From Chaenocephalus aceratus (lineage: Eukaryota > Chordata > Actinopteri > Perciformes > Channichthyidae), in the NCBI GenBank assembly GCA_023974075.1, contig JAMFTG010000047.1:447001-511000 (forward strand): a stretch of 64,000 bases of DNA. Direction: 5' to 3'. The position numbers were made by a program, and so were the translations under genes. Shown one piece after another: positions 23,694 through 35,830 of the stretch. Position 1 is the first letter of the stretch, and each line of letters starts with the position of its first letter. The notes below the pieces were generated by a model, which saw nothing but the letters and a program-made list of their open reading frames with translations, made no database searches and was not told the DNA's origin.

Positions 23694-24086
23694 TGATACG
23701 CAGAGTGAAGCAGGTAGGACCCAAACGCAGATAGCACTTGATAACACCTTTATTTCAAGGACTTAATTATACTTGGACAGACAAAACACTCTACGGTGAA
23801 CTAGGTCACAAACAAAAGAAGCACCAACACTGAACACAGGAAGAGACAAGACTAAATACAGGGAGGGGTTATCACAAGACGAGAAACAGCCGGGCAGGGG
23901 AGGAGAAACACAAGGGCCACAGGTGAACACAATCAGACAACTAGACACACCAGGGAAACTAACGACAGGAGGAAAAACACAGGGAAAAGGCCCAGACAAT
24001 ATACAAGGGAGAAAACATGACAGAGAGAACAGCAAAAACACCCAAACCTAGACATAAAAATGTGACATGACATGATAATCGTGACA
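23694..24086 (-). repeat. 5' LTR of the element
   Basis: 393-bp repeat matching 21017-21409. Its right end is followed by the target duplication CTGTA. Confidence 0.93.
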
Positions 24087-24091
24087 CTGTA

Positions 24092-24800
24092 GGGCTGCTC
24101 GATTATGGCAAAAATCATAATCTCGATTACTTGGGTCAATAATTGATATCACGATTATTCATTTAATTTACTATCCAACATTTGAACGGTATGTTTTTAA
24201 TAGTTGATTACCCTGAACTTGAAGTATAATTCAATAATTAATAATTATAATAAAAGAATAATCGTTTTATTTCGATTACGTTGTCTTCGTAATAAAACAA
24301 TGCTGGGGCAATGCTGGTCATTCATTAAAATAAAAAAAATCAAGCTCCGTTAAAATAGACAAAACAGGTTTTGATCCCTCCTCCCTTGTCCTCCCTGCCA
24401 CTTAATTCAGGAGTTTACTTGATTGACATAAAAAGCGACCTATCGCTTTCCAGTCTGTTAACCCAGAATGCAAAGCGATATAACATCAGTCAAGTGCCGG
24501 GTAGTGATGGGAATTCCGGCTCTTCTTGGTGAGCCGGATCATTTGGCTCGGCTCACCAAGAAGAGCCGGCTCTTTCGGCTCCCAAAGGGCTCTTCAGTTT
24601 ACCACATATTATACCTTTTATAATTAAATCAAATGCCATGCCTCATTTCGCTCCATTTGCTCTTTCCAGCGCTGTTTTTGCAGGGGGCTGATTCTGTGAG
24701 CTGCAGCTGACCACGCCCCCCTGCAGGAGAGGGGAGCGTGCTCTGAGATCAGCTGCTAGGCTGCAGCAATCGTGCTACTTGTGCACATTGTGCAAGCAAC
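24092..24800. repeat. hAT-like termini and dispersed repeats
   Basis: 'gggctgctcgattatggcaa' (24092) and 'gtgatgggaattccggctct' (24503) are ends of the type seen in fish hAT elements. The second is followed by an inverted match around 'cttcttggtgagccgg / ccggctctt'. 24631-24775 is the inverted partner of 17440-17680. Confidence 0.5.
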
Positions 24801-24870
24801 GATGTTTTCAAATCTGTAATCAAAAAGCTCCTCAAAAACACTATAGTAGCTGTTCCTGCCTTTGTTACGT

Positions 24871-24871
<1 letters not shown>

Positions 24872-24941
<70 letters not shown>

Positions 24942-24955
24942 GAGAGAGAGGAGAG

Positions 24956-24991
<36 letters not shown>
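24872..24991. repeat. (GA)n microsatellite with GGA interruptions
   Basis: About 120 bp of GA dinucleotides with several GGAGA interruptions. It is pure purine on one strand. Confidence 0.95.
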
Positions 24992-24994
<3 letters not shown>

Positions 24995-25339
24995 ACATGT
25001 CTATATTGGACCTATGTATATTTCATTATAACTTTGAGAGACTGTTCATAGGACCCATTTGAGTCTGGTGTCTAAGTTGACTGTTCTACTCGTTTATTGT
25101 ATTCCTTGTACTTATATTTGTGTTTTATGTTTAAGATTTCAGGACATGGAGAGTGGTTTCTTAGCCTTGTGATGTGTTTCTTAACAGAGAGAGAGAGAAA
25201 TAGTTTTATGTATTCATGTATTTGTTTCTGTTCAAGAACCCAAATAGAGTTGTTGTAGTTATCCCATGTATACATAACACGTGTTATTCAGCTCCTTGCA
25301 ATTTGGGATTTTATTTTTGGTTGGTAGACCTCGGTGAGC

Positions 25340-25690
25340 TGGTCATTTCAAAAGTAGCCCACCGGCCCAAAAAGTGTTGGCACCCCTGCCCTAGAGGATG
25401 TGAGGACCACCCCCAAAAAAAGCAGGTTAAAATTATTAAATAACTTACATTGTCTTTTAGTAAACACTGAAAACGGGTCTCACAGACCCAAACAGCACAC
25501 AAAGGTTAAAGGATAGCAGAAATGGCCTTTTTTGGGCCGTTTTCCCATTGGGATACCCAGCTAGTGGGACACCATATTAGGTAATGGGATAACCTCGATA
25601 CTTTGGTGTCCATTGGCAGTGTAAGACACAGGGGGCCACGGTGGATGCGTGTATCGGACCCTAGGTGGCGCCATAGTCATGGGGGGGGAC
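25340..25690. other. Sequence left of the composite inverted structure
   Basis: Includes 'agtgttggcacccctgccct', a hAT-like right end. From about 25570 it holds 'gggataacctcgatactttg' and 'tatcggaccctaggtggcgc'. No gene is recognised. Confidence 0.35.
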
Positions 25691-28600
25691 AATGGGGTGT
25701 CCACAGATCAATATGGCATCCCACTTCCCATGTAGGGAGTCATGGGGGGGGCAAGAGGGTGTCCACAGATCAATATGGCATCCCACTTCCCGTGTAGGGG
25801 TCATGTAGGGGGGCAAGGTGGTGTCCACAGATCAATATGCCATCCCACTTCCCATGCAGGGGTGTCCACAGGTCAATATGGCATCCCACTTCCCATGTAG
25901 GGGTGTCCATACATCAATATATGGCATCCCACTTCCCGTGTAGGGATCATGGGGGGGGACACCCTGGAAGGGGTAAGGTGGTGTCCACAGATCAATATGG
26001 CATCCCACTTCCCATGTAGGGGTGTCCACAGGTCAATATGGCATCCCACTTCCCATGTAGGGGTGTCCAGGGGTCTATATGGAATTCCACTTCCCGTGGG
26101 GGGGGGGGGGGGGGGGGGGTGTCCATACATCAATATGGCATCCCACTTCCCATGTAGGGGTGTCCACAGATCAATATGGCATCCCACTTCCCATGTAGGG
26201 GTGTCCAGGGGTCTATATGGAATTCCACTACCCGTGGGGGGGGGGGGGGGGGGGTGTCCATACATCAATATGGCCTCCCACTTCCCATGTAGGGAAATGT
26301 TTATTCAATTAAATTTCAAACTTTCTCACAAAATCCTCCCATAAGCTAAGGGTCTGACAGGCGGAGGGGGGAGGGCGGTATTTTTTAAAAATAATGTTGT
26401 TGGCGCTTTCCGAAACCTTGAGAGTGTGTTGGTTAACGTGTGTGGAACCCGCTTGCAACATTTGGGGACCCTGCGACCTTCGACAAGGTAAAGACCGAGG
26501 TCAGAGGTCACGTTTTCATGCTGTACGGTGCCCTTTACGGCACAAAGGAAGGTCCGACCGCTTTGAGCTCTACCCGCATATGAGGCACTATTTTCGGATA
26601 CATTTCATCCATTTTCACCCCTTCCTCTGGTTCTTCCAAAAGTTAACATACTTTTTCTGACTCTGGAGGAATGTAAGGGGAGTTGTCAGGGGACTCTACC
26701 CGCATATGAGGCACTACTTTCGGATAATTTTTTTCCATTTTCACCCCTTTTCTATGGTTCTTCCAAAAGTTGACTTAGACTTTTCCGACTCTGGAGGAAT
26801 GTAAGGGGAGTTGTCAGGGACTCTACCCGCCTTACGGGACACTATTTTCGGATACTTTTTTTCCATTTTCACCCCTTTTCTATAGATCTCAAAAAAGGTT
26901 AACTCAGACTTTATTAAATTATTTTTTTATATATGACTTATTTTTTAAATATAGTGGGGATAGTGGAATTAACTAGTACCCAGTACTGGGAGGGACTGAC
27001 TTTGATTGCAGATATATCAATATTTGAATTTAAAAAAAAGTGCACCACAATATATATATAATAATAGTATAATAGTATAGTATAATATATTATAATATCT
27101 ATAATATATATTATAATAATTCTATTTTGACTACCAGTTTCGGGTGGGTCCCGAACCCGGGACCGAAGACCAGTGCTTATCTCAATGCCCCACAAGTGGC
27201 GCTGAGAGCTTATGGAGAATAAGTGTGCTTTATAGATTTGTCAATAGAGTAACGAGACATTTAGCTTTGTTTTCCACCAGTAAAATGTACAAACGACACA
27301 TCAATTCACATCTACAGATGAAAACGAAGCAAATGGACGTACTGCCAGACTCATAGTGTGTATAAATCGAGACGTGAGATCTCTCTCCCCTGCTCTCTCC
27401 GTTTCTCAACAGTAACGCCACTTTCAGCTTCACTTTAACAATTTCAATGAGCAAAATACATTTCCCTTTGTTTTCCACCATCAAAATGGACAAACGATGC
27501 CTCAAATGACATCTACAGATCAAGACGAAGCGAATGGAAGTACTCCATAGACTCCTAGCATGTCGAGTTTTTCTGTTTGAGCACTATTTACATTTCTGGT
27601 TAGCCCAGAAATGTGAGAGATCTCACGTCTCAATTTCCACACACTAGGAGTCTGCAAGTAATTCCATTCGCTTCGTCTTCATCTGTAGATGTGATTTGAT
27701 GTGTCGTTTGTACATTTTGATGGTGGAAAACACAGGGAAATGTGCCGTTCAGAATGTTTATAATAGACAACACAGCTATAAGGTTGAGGCGATCCAGGTC
27801 GCTACACGGGTTCGAAACTCCTGTCAGACTCTCCATATTATATAGCAGAACAAATACATTTATACAAAAACATTTAAGAAACATTATAAGAACAATCATT
27901 GGGAACATTTAAAAACATTATACACATTAATTTCATCATATTAATCATATGAATCATATATCACACAATGGTGTGATGTGAAAAGCCATTGCTACGTTTT
28001 AAAACTTGTAAAAACGCTAGGAGTCTGAAAGTGGTTTCATTAGCTTCGTATTGATTTGTAGATGTGATTTGATGTGTTTTTTTTGTCAATTATGATCGCC
28101 AAAACGATAGAGAAATTTCTTTTTACTTTATAGTGGAGTCTATATATGATACTTTTGTTCAATAAGCTTTTAGCGCCACTTGTGGGGCAATGGAATGAGA
28201 CCTCCTTGGTGTGGAGAGAGCGGGGTAAGAATCCCGCCCTTGGCATCAAATCTTGAGTTCCTTGAATTCATTATTATATGTGACCCAAGTCAATAATATA
28301 ATAATACATAATAATAATAATAATAAAAACATATTATTATTATTATTATTTTGGAATTATTAATAATATTAATTCCCTACATGGGAAGTGGGATGCCATA
28401 TTGATCTGTGGACACCCACTTGCCCCCCCCCCATGACCCCTACACGGGAAGTGGGATGCCATATTGATGTATGGACACCCCTACATGGGAAGTGGGATGC
28501 CATATTGACCTGTGGACACCGCCTTGCCCCCCCCATGACTCCCTACACGGGAAGTGGGATGCCATATTGACCTGTGGACACCCCTACATGGGAAGTGGGA

Positions 28601-28950
28601 TGCCATATTGATCTGTGGACATCGCCTTGCCCCCCCCCATGACTCCCTACACGGGGAGTGGGATGCCATATCGATCTGTGGACACCCCTACATGGGGAGT
28701 GGGATGCCATATTGACCTGTGGACACCCCTACATGGGAAGTGGGATGCCATATTGATCTGTGGACACCCCTACATGGGGAGTGGGATGCCATATTGACCT
28801 GTGGACACCCCTACATGGGAAGTGGGATGGCATTTGATGTATGGACACCTCTTGCCCCCCCCATGACTCCCTACACCGGGAGTGGGATGCCATATTGATC
28901 TGTGGACACCCCTACATGGGGAGTGGGATGCCATATTGACCTGTGGACAA
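25690..28950. repeat. Composite mirror-image structure with 41-bp minisatellite arms
   Basis: The left arm (25690-26297) has about 12 copies of 'gtgtccacagatcaatatgg' plus 'catcccacttcccatgtagg'. The right arm (28375-28950) has about 13 copies of the reverse complement. The core holds three direct copies of a unit of about 126 bp (starts 26568, 26694, 26821) and four copies of a module of about 100 bp around 'tcacatctacagatgaaaac', two in each orientation (about 27290, 27500, 27680, 28050). 'ccccacaagtggcgct' (27188) has its inverted match at about 28170. No transposase or ORF of note is present. Confidence 0.8.
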
Positions 28951-28959
28951 CGTCGAGGG

Positions 28960-29360
28960 CTCCCCCTGGTGGTCGGAGAGGGTACAGGGTCCCGATGGGT
29001 AGTATATCGTTAATTGGACCCTACGTGGGGGGGGGGGTGGCTGGGGGGCGGGGCTTGGTAATTTCCAGAACCCCGGGCACACCCCCGAGACCCCCGGCGG
29101 GTCCCGCTATTTTACAAACGTCGGGGGGGCGAGACAACGGGGGTCTTACGGCGGGTTATCCCACTCCCTGTGTATTACTCTGTAAGCGGGCCCCCATATA
29201 AGTCCCAAGTAGGCTACTTTTGGTAAGCACATCATAAAGTTAAAATGTGCTAAATATATAAACCGCAAAAAAACAAAAAAAGAGCAGTAAAAGTAGCTCA
29301 CGACTGGTTTTTATTTTTTGAAAGTAGCTCTCATACTAAAAAAGGTTGGAGACCCCTGAT
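28960..29360. repeat. GC-rich patch and hAT-like right end
   Basis: Runs of G at 29025-29050 and 'gaccccgggcac'-type sequence are followed by 'aggttggagacccctg' (about 29342), a hAT-like terminus. No gene is recognised. Confidence 0.4.
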
Positions 29361-29807
29361 CTACACAAACTCATGATGTGCAGCCAGACCAATAAAACCC
29401 ACAGAAACTGATTCAACTCAAGATCTCAAAGTTCACAAAGACCACAAATATTTCAGGATGAGTTTTGAAGAAATGTGAAGAAAAATATCCAGAATATTTA
29501 TTTTAGGAATAGTGGAGTCATCAAATCACAGCATCTTCAGTTTGAACTATTCAGTCAGTAAAAGCATCGTGTAGCTTCAGAACATATTAGTGTTTTAATA
29601 TAAATATTCATTTGTTATATTTTTTATATAATTCATTTAAAGCATGCTAGAGAATATAAGATGAGTTCCAGGTGTTTAAGATGAGTGCATTATGCAGGGT
29701 AGGATAGTCAGCATTAAGATGCTCAGTGATATCAGCCTGATGTCTGCAGCTCAGAGTCAACACAACTCTCTTCATCTCAGCACAGAAGTAAAAGATGGAG
29801 AACTGAC

Positions 29808-29981
29808 CTGAGAGTCTCCAGTCTGCAGTCTGGACTCTTCAGAAAGTCACTCAGCAGCTTCACTTCTGAATCCTGCAGCTCGTTGCTACTCAGGTCCAGA
29901 TCTCTCAGATGGGAGGGGTTGGACTTCAGAGCTGAGGCCAGATAATAACAGCTCATATCTGACAAGCTGCAGCCACTCAGT
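29808..29981 (-). CDS. NLR LRR exon 16, intact
   Basis: 174 bp with acceptor AG at 29982-29983 and donor GT at 29806-29807. It reads [20 protein letters not shown] then [20 protein letters not shown] and [17 protein letters not shown]. This is one 58-residue NLR-type LRR module (LxxCxLS, LxxLDLSxNxLxDxGV). It enters with one base and leaves with two, so it can be added or skipped without changing frame. Class A variant ([17 protein letters not shown]). Confidence 0.88.
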
Positions 29982-30575
29982 CTGAATAAAGAAAACATGA
30001 TTTAAGTAAAAAACTGCAAGAGAGAAACAGTGAAAAGATCTCTCATTAATATTAAAGACAACGCGCTTCTCCTTCAATAAGAAAGAGGTGACTTCACATC
30101 TGAAACTCTGCTCCATCTACACTAACTCATGATGTGCAGCCAGACCAATACAACCCACAGAAACTGATCCAACTCAAGATCTCAATGTTTACAAAGACCA
30201 CAAATATTTCAGGATAAGTTTTGAAGAAATCTGAAGAAAAACATCCAGAATATTTATTTTAGGAATAGTGGAGTCATCAAATCACAGCATCTTCATTTTG
30301 AACTATTCAGTCAGTAAAAGCATCGTGTAGCTTCAGAACATATTAGTGTTTTAATATAAATATTCATTTGTTATATTTTTAATATAATTCATTTAAAGCA
30401 TGCTAGAGAATATAAGGTGAGTTCCAGGTGTTTGAGATGAGCGCATTATGCAGGGTAGGATTGTCAACATTAAGATGCTCAGTGAGGATCAGAGTGATAT
30501 CAGCCTGATGTCTGCAGCTCAGAGTCAACACAACTCTCTTCATCTCAGCACAGAAGTAAAATATGGAGAACTGAC

Positions 30576-30749
30576 CTGAGAGTCTTCAGTCTGCAGTCTG
30601 GACTCTTCAGAAAGTCACTCAGCACCTTCACTTCTGAATCCTGCAGCTTGTTGCTACTCAGGTCCAGATCTCTCATATGGGAGGGGTTGGACTTCAGAGC
30701 TGAGGCCAGATAATAACAGCTCATATCTGACAAGCTGCAGTCCCTCAGT
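30576..30749 (-). CDS. NLR LRR exon 15, intact
   Basis: 174-bp class A LRR module beginning [20 protein letters not shown]. It differs from neighbours by HMRDLDL instead of HLRDLDL, VKVLSDF instead of VKLLSDF, and RLKTL. Splice sites are AG 30750-30751 and GT 30574-30575. The intron to exon 16 (about 0.6 kb) is a near copy of other introns in the array. Confidence 0.88.
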
Positions 30750-31229
30750 CTGAATAAAGAAAACATGATTTAAGTTTAGAAAACAATGTTCCAGTTTGAA
30801 ATAACTCCAGGTTTAATAATCTGTTCAGAGCTGAAGAAGGTTAGAAAGTGGAAACTCCAACAGGTAAAAACTGTAAGAGAGAAACAGTGAAAAGATCTCT
30901 CATTAATATTAAAGACAACGCGCTTCTCCTTCAATAAGAAAGAGGTGACTTCACATCTGAAACTCTGCTCCATCTACACTAACTCATGATGTGCAGCCAG
31001 ACCAATACAACCCACAGAAACTGATTCAACTCAAGATCTCAACGTTTACAAAGATCACAAATATTTCAGGATGAATTTTGAAGAAATCTGAAGAAAAACA
31101 TCCAGAGTATTTATATTAGGAATAGTGGAGTCATCAAATCAACAGCATCTTCAGTTTTAACTATTCAGTCAGTAAACGCATCGTGTAGCTTCAGAACATA
31201 TTAGTGTTTAGGAGTTTTAATATAAATAT

Positions 31230-31840
31230 TAGGGCTGTCAAACGATTACAATTTGTAATCAGATTAATCACAGCTTAAAAATTAATTAATCAGATTAATC
31301 ACCATTTGAACTATGTCCAAAATATGCCATTTATTTATGTATATTGTTGGGAATGGAAAGATTAATGAAAGAAGGTGGATATATCCATTTAACACAGTAT
31401 GTATGTTTATTATAACATTGTTCTGTGTGTCAAAATGAAAGAAAGCCCACACACCGATCAATCATCAACCGTGGGGTCTTATTTCATTACGTGTTGATTT
31501 CTATCAACACGTAATGTTGCATCGATGTATATAGAGATGTACTACAGCAAAAGTATTCTCCGTGGGGACTTCCTGCAAACAACACCGCGCCATTATCTTG
31601 ATTCTGATTGGCCAGAAGACATTATCAAAGATGTTCTATTGGGAAGACGATCACTAGGTGACAAAAGTTTTCAAAACCGTTTCTGGTCTTCGGTATTTCC
31701 AGACAAGTGGCTGCTGAAATCAGTCTGACTAACTGCTGTCTGTGCAATTTACTCCACGCGAGTTGGCGGACTTTATTTTGCTTACTTTAACATCATTTTT
31801 CATGGTGGGGCTAAGCCATTTCTTGGTATGGGTGTAGTCC
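31230..31840. repeat. TAGGGCTGTCAA-type element, copy 1 within the array
   Basis: Starts TAGGGCTGTCAAACGATTAC and contains 'caacacgtaatgttgcatcg' and 'gactttattttgcttacttt'. It is followed by 'ctcagtcagtaaaagcatcg', a repeat of flanking intron sequence, as if joined by recombination. The copies at 33654 and 35218 are nearly identical, so they spread with exon duplication. Confidence 0.75.
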
Positions 31841-32130
31841 TTTTACTCAGTCAGTAAAAGCATCGTGTAGCTTCAGAAAACTGAAAATATTAGTGTTTGG
31901 GAGTTTTAATATAAATATTCATTTGTTATATTTTTAATATAATTCATTTAAAGCACGCTGCAGAATATAAGATGAGTTTCAGGTGTTTGAGATGAGTGCA
32001 TTATGCAGGGTAGGATAGTCAGCATTAAGATGCTCAGTGAGGATCAGAGTGATATCAGCCTGATGTCTGCAGCTCAGAGTCAACACAACTCTCTTCATCT
32101 CAGAACAGAAGTAAAATATGGAGAACTGAC

Positions 32131-32304
32131 CTGAGAGTCTCCAGTCTGCAGTCTGGACTCTTCAGAAAGTCACTCAGCAGCTTCACGTCTGAATCCTGCA
32201 GCTTGTTGCTACTCAGGTCCAGATCTCTCAGATGGGAGGGGTTGGACTTCAGAGCTGAGGCCAGATAATAACAGCTCATATCTGACAAGCTGCAGTCCCT
32301 CAGT
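32131..32304 (-). CDS. NLR LRR exon 14, intact
   Basis: 174-bp class A module with SDVKLLSDF (DSDV in place of DSEV). AG at 32305-32306 and GT at 32129-32130. The polypyrimidine tract next to the acceptor is longer than in its sisters (extra T). Phase is conserved. Confidence 0.88.
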
Positions 32305-32989
32305 CTGAATAAAAAAAACATGATTTAAGTTTAGAAAACAATGCTCCAGTTTGAAAATAACTCCAGGTTTAATAATCTGTTCAGAGCTGAAGAAGGTTAG
32401 AAAGTGGAAACTCCAACAGGTAAAAACTGTAAGAGAGAAACGGTGGAAAGATCTCTCATTAATATTAAGACAACGTGCTTCTCCTTCAATAATAAAGAGG
32501 TGACTTCACATCTGAAACTCTGCTCCATCTACACTAACTCATGATGTGCAGCCAGACCAATACAACCCACAGAAACTGATTCAAACCCAAGATCTCAACG
32601 TTTACAAAGATCACAAATATTTTAGGAGGAATTTTGAAGAAATGTGAAGAAAAATATCCAGAATATTTATTTTAGGAATAGTGGAGTCATCAAATCACAG
32701 CATCTTCATTTTGAACTATTCAGTCAGTAAAAAGCATCGTGTAGCTTCAGAACATATTAGTGTTTAATATAAATATTCATTTGGTTATATTTTTAATATA
32801 ATTCATTTAAAGCATGCTAGAGAATATAAGGTGAGTTCCAGGTGTTTGAGATGAGTGCATTATGCAGGGTAGGATTGTCAACATTAAGATGCTCAGTGAG
32901 GATCAGAGTGATATCAGCCTGATGTCTGCAGCTCAGAGTCAACACAACTCTCTTCATCTCAGCACAGAAGTAAAAGATGGAGAACTGAC

Positions 32990-33163
32990 CTGAGAGTCTC
33001 CAGTCTGCAGTCTGGACTCTTCAGAAAGTCACTCAGCAGCTTCACTTCTGAATCCTGCAGCTTGTTGCTACTCAGGTCCAGATCTCTCAGATGGGATGGG
33101 TTGGACTTCAGAGCTGAGGCCAGATAATAACAGCTCATATCTGACAAGCTGCAGTCCCTCAGT
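32990..33163 (-). CDS. NLR LRR exon 13, intact
   Basis: 174-bp class A module, [20 protein letters not shown] then [21 protein letters not shown] at 33164-33165 and GT at 32988-32989. The distance to exon 14 (859 bp start to start) alternates with about 1.56 kb elsewhere because the interspersed element is absent in this interval. Confidence 0.88.
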
Positions 33164-33653
33164 CTGAATAAAGAAAACATGATTTAAGTTTAGGAAACAA
33201 TGTTCCAGTTTGAAATAACTCCAGGTTTAATAATCTGTTCAGAGCTGAAGAAGGTTTAGAAAGTGGAAACTCCAACAGGTAAAAACTGTAAGAGAGAAAC
33301 GGTGCAAAGATCTCTCATTAATATTAAAGACAACGCGCTTCTCCTTCAATAATAAAGAGGTGACTTCACATCTGAAACTCTGCTCCATCTACACTAACTC
33401 ATGATGTGCAGCCAGACCAATACAACCCACAGAAACTGATTCAACTCAAGATCTCAACGTTTACAAAGATCACAAATATTTCAGGATGAATTTTGAAGAA
33501 ATCTGAAGAAAAACATCCAGAGTATTTATATTAGGAATAGTGGAGTCATCAAATCACAGCATCTTCAGTTTGAACTATTCAGTCAGTAAAAGCATCCTGT
33601 AGCTTCAGAAAAACTGGAAACATATTAGTGTTTAGGAGTTTTAATATAAATAT

Positions 33654-34266
33654 TAGGGCTGTCAAACGATTACAATTTGTAATCAGATTAATCACAGCTT
33701 AAAAATTAATTAATCAGATTAATCACCATTTGAACTATGTCCAAAATATGCCATTTATTTATGTATATTGTTGGGAATGGAAAGATTAATGAAAGACGGC
33801 GGATATATCCATTTAACGTATGTATGTATGTTTATTATAACATTGTTCTGTGTGTCAAAATGAAAGAAAGCCCACACACCGATCAATCATCAAACCGTGG
33901 GGTCTTATTTCATTACGTGTTGATTTCTATCAACACGTAATGTTGCATCGATGTATATAGAGATGTACTACAGCAAAAGTATTCTCCGTGGGGACTTCCT
34001 GCAACAACACCGTGCCGTTATCTTGATTCTGATTGGCCAGAAGACATTATCAAAGATGTTCTATTGGGAAGACGATCACTAGGTGACAAAAGTTTTCAAA
34101 ACCGTTTCTGGTCTTCGGTATTTCCAGACAAGTGGCTGCTGAAATCAATCTTACTAACTGCTGTCTGTGCAATTTACTCCACGCGAGTTGGCGGACTTTA
34201 TTTTGCTTACTTTAACATCATTTTTCATGGTGGGGCTAAGCCATTTCTTGGTATGGGTGTAGTCCT
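33654..34266. repeat. TAGGGCTGTCAA-type element, copy 2 within the array
   Basis: Near-identical to 31230-31840 and 35218-35830. All three are followed by the same duplicated intron piece. The chance 67-codon plus-strand frame in copies 2 and 3 has the same translation but is not a recognised protein. Confidence 0.75.
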
Positions 34267-34555
34267 TTTACTCAGTCAGTAAAAGCATCGTGTAGCTTCA
34301 GAAAACTGAAAATATTAGTGTTTGGGAGTTTTAATATAAATATTCATTTGTTATATTTTTAATATAATTCATTTAAAGCACGCTGCAGAATATAAGATGA
34401 GTTCCAGGTGTTTGAGATGAGTGCATTATGCAGGGTAGGATAGTCAGCATTAAGATGCTCAGTGAGGATCAGAGTGATATCAGCCTGATGTCTGCAGCTC
34501 AGAGTCAACACAACTCTCTTCATCTCAGCACAGAAGTAAAATATGGAGAACTGAC

Positions 34556-34729
34556 CTGAGAGTCTCCAGTCTGCAGTCTGGACTCTTCAGAAAGTCACTC
34601 AGCAGCTTCACTTCTGAATCCTGCAGCTTGTTGCTACTCAGGTCCAGATCTCTCAGATGGGATGGGTTGGACTTCAGAGCTGAGATCAGATAATAACAGC
34701 TCATATCTGACAAGCTGCAGTCCCTCAGT
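34556..34729 (-). CDS. NLR LRR exon 12, intact
   Basis: 174-bp class A module with [13 protein letters not shown] (LIS in place of LAS), shared only with exon 11. AG at 34730-34731 and GT at 34554-34555. The shared substitution shows exons 11 and 12 come from one recent duplication. Confidence 0.88.
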
Positions 34730-35217
34730 CTGAATAAAGAAAACATGATTTAAGTTTAGGAAACAATGTTCCAGTTTGAAATAACTCCAGGTTTAATAAT
34801 CTGTTCAGAGCTGAAGAAGGTTAGAAAGTGGAAACTCCAACAGGTAAAAACTGTAAGAGAGAAACGGTGCAAAGATCTCTCATTAATATTAAAGACAACG
34901 TGCTTCTCCTTCAATAAGAAAGAGGTGACTTCACATCTGAAACTCTGCTCCATCTACACTAACTCATGATGTGCAGCCAGACCAATACAACCCACAGAAA
35001 CTGATTCAACTCAAGATCTCAATGTTTACAAAGATCACAAATATTTCAGGATGAATTTTGAAGAAATCTGAAGAAAAACATCCAGAGTATTTATATTAGG
35101 TATAGTGGAGTCATCAAATCACAGCATCTTCAGTTTGAACTATTCAGTCAGTAAAAGCATCCTGTAGCTTCAGAAAACTGGAAACATATTAGTGTTTAGG
35201 AGTTTTAATATAAATAT

Positions 35218-35830
35218 TAGGGCTGTCAAACGATTACAATTTGTAATCAGATTAATCACAGCTTAAAAATTAATTAATCAGATTAATCACCATTTGAACT
35301 ATGTCCAAAATATGCCATTTATTTATGTATATTGTTGGGAATGGAAAGATTAATGAAAGAAGGCGGATATATCCATTTAACGTATGTATGTATGTTTATT
35401 ATAACATTGTTCTGTGTGTCAAAATGAAAGAAAGCCCACACACCGATCAATCATCAAACCGTGGGGTCTTATTTCATTACGTGTTGATTTCTATCAACAC
35501 GTAATGTTGCATCGATGTATATAGAGATGTACTACAGCAAAAGTATTCTCCGTGGGACTTCCTGCAACAACACCGTGCCGTTATCTTGATTCTGATTGGC
35601 CAGAAGACATTATCAAAGATGTTCTATTGGGAAGACGATCACTAGGTGACAAAAGTTTTCAAAACCGTTTCTGGTCTTCGGTATTTCCAGACAAGTGGCT
35701 GCTGAAATCAGTCTGACTAACTGCTGTCTGTGCAATTTACTCCACGCGAGTTGGCGGACTTTATTTTGCTTACTTTAACATCATTTTTCATGGTGGGGCT
35801 AAGCCATTTCTTGGTATGGGTTGTAGTCCT
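35218..35830. repeat. TAGGGCTGTCAA-type element, copy 3 within the array
   Basis: Same element and same flanking joint as copies 1 and 2. The spacing of exons 11-12 and 12-13 (1565 and 1566 bp) equals the unit that contains it. Confidence 0.75.

Larger units (their letters stand above)
21017..24086 (-). mobile_element. Complete non-autonomous LTR retrotransposon
   Basis: Two direct 393-bp terminal repeats (21017-21409 and 23694-24086) differ at five positions by eye. The element is flanked by a perfect 5-bp duplication CTGTA (21012-21016 and 24087-24091). Repeats begin TGATACG and end GTGACA on the plus strand. A purine-rich tract (minus-strand GAGGAGGGGGTTC) borders the 21.4-kb LTR, showing minus-strand orientation. 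Inside there is only a short gag-like ORF and a large repetitive region; no protease, RT or integrase is visible. It must have been moved by proteins of a related full element. Confidence 0.93.

Noticed and set aside
28180..28245. tRNA-like segment with a B-box-like 'ggtaagaatcccgccc'; also 'gggttcgaaactcctg' near 27810
   Set aside because: No acceptor, D-arm or anticodon pairing could be found by eye. At most a SINE-like remnant.
25837..28797. Repetitive ORFs of 60-131 aa (HFPCRGVHRSIW-type)
   Set aside because: They are the 41-bp minisatellite read in one frame and show no sign of selection.
33737..35504. Two identical 67-aa plus-strand ORFs in LRR introns
   Set aside because: Both are chance frames in near-identical copies of one interspersed repeat, and the third copy is broken.
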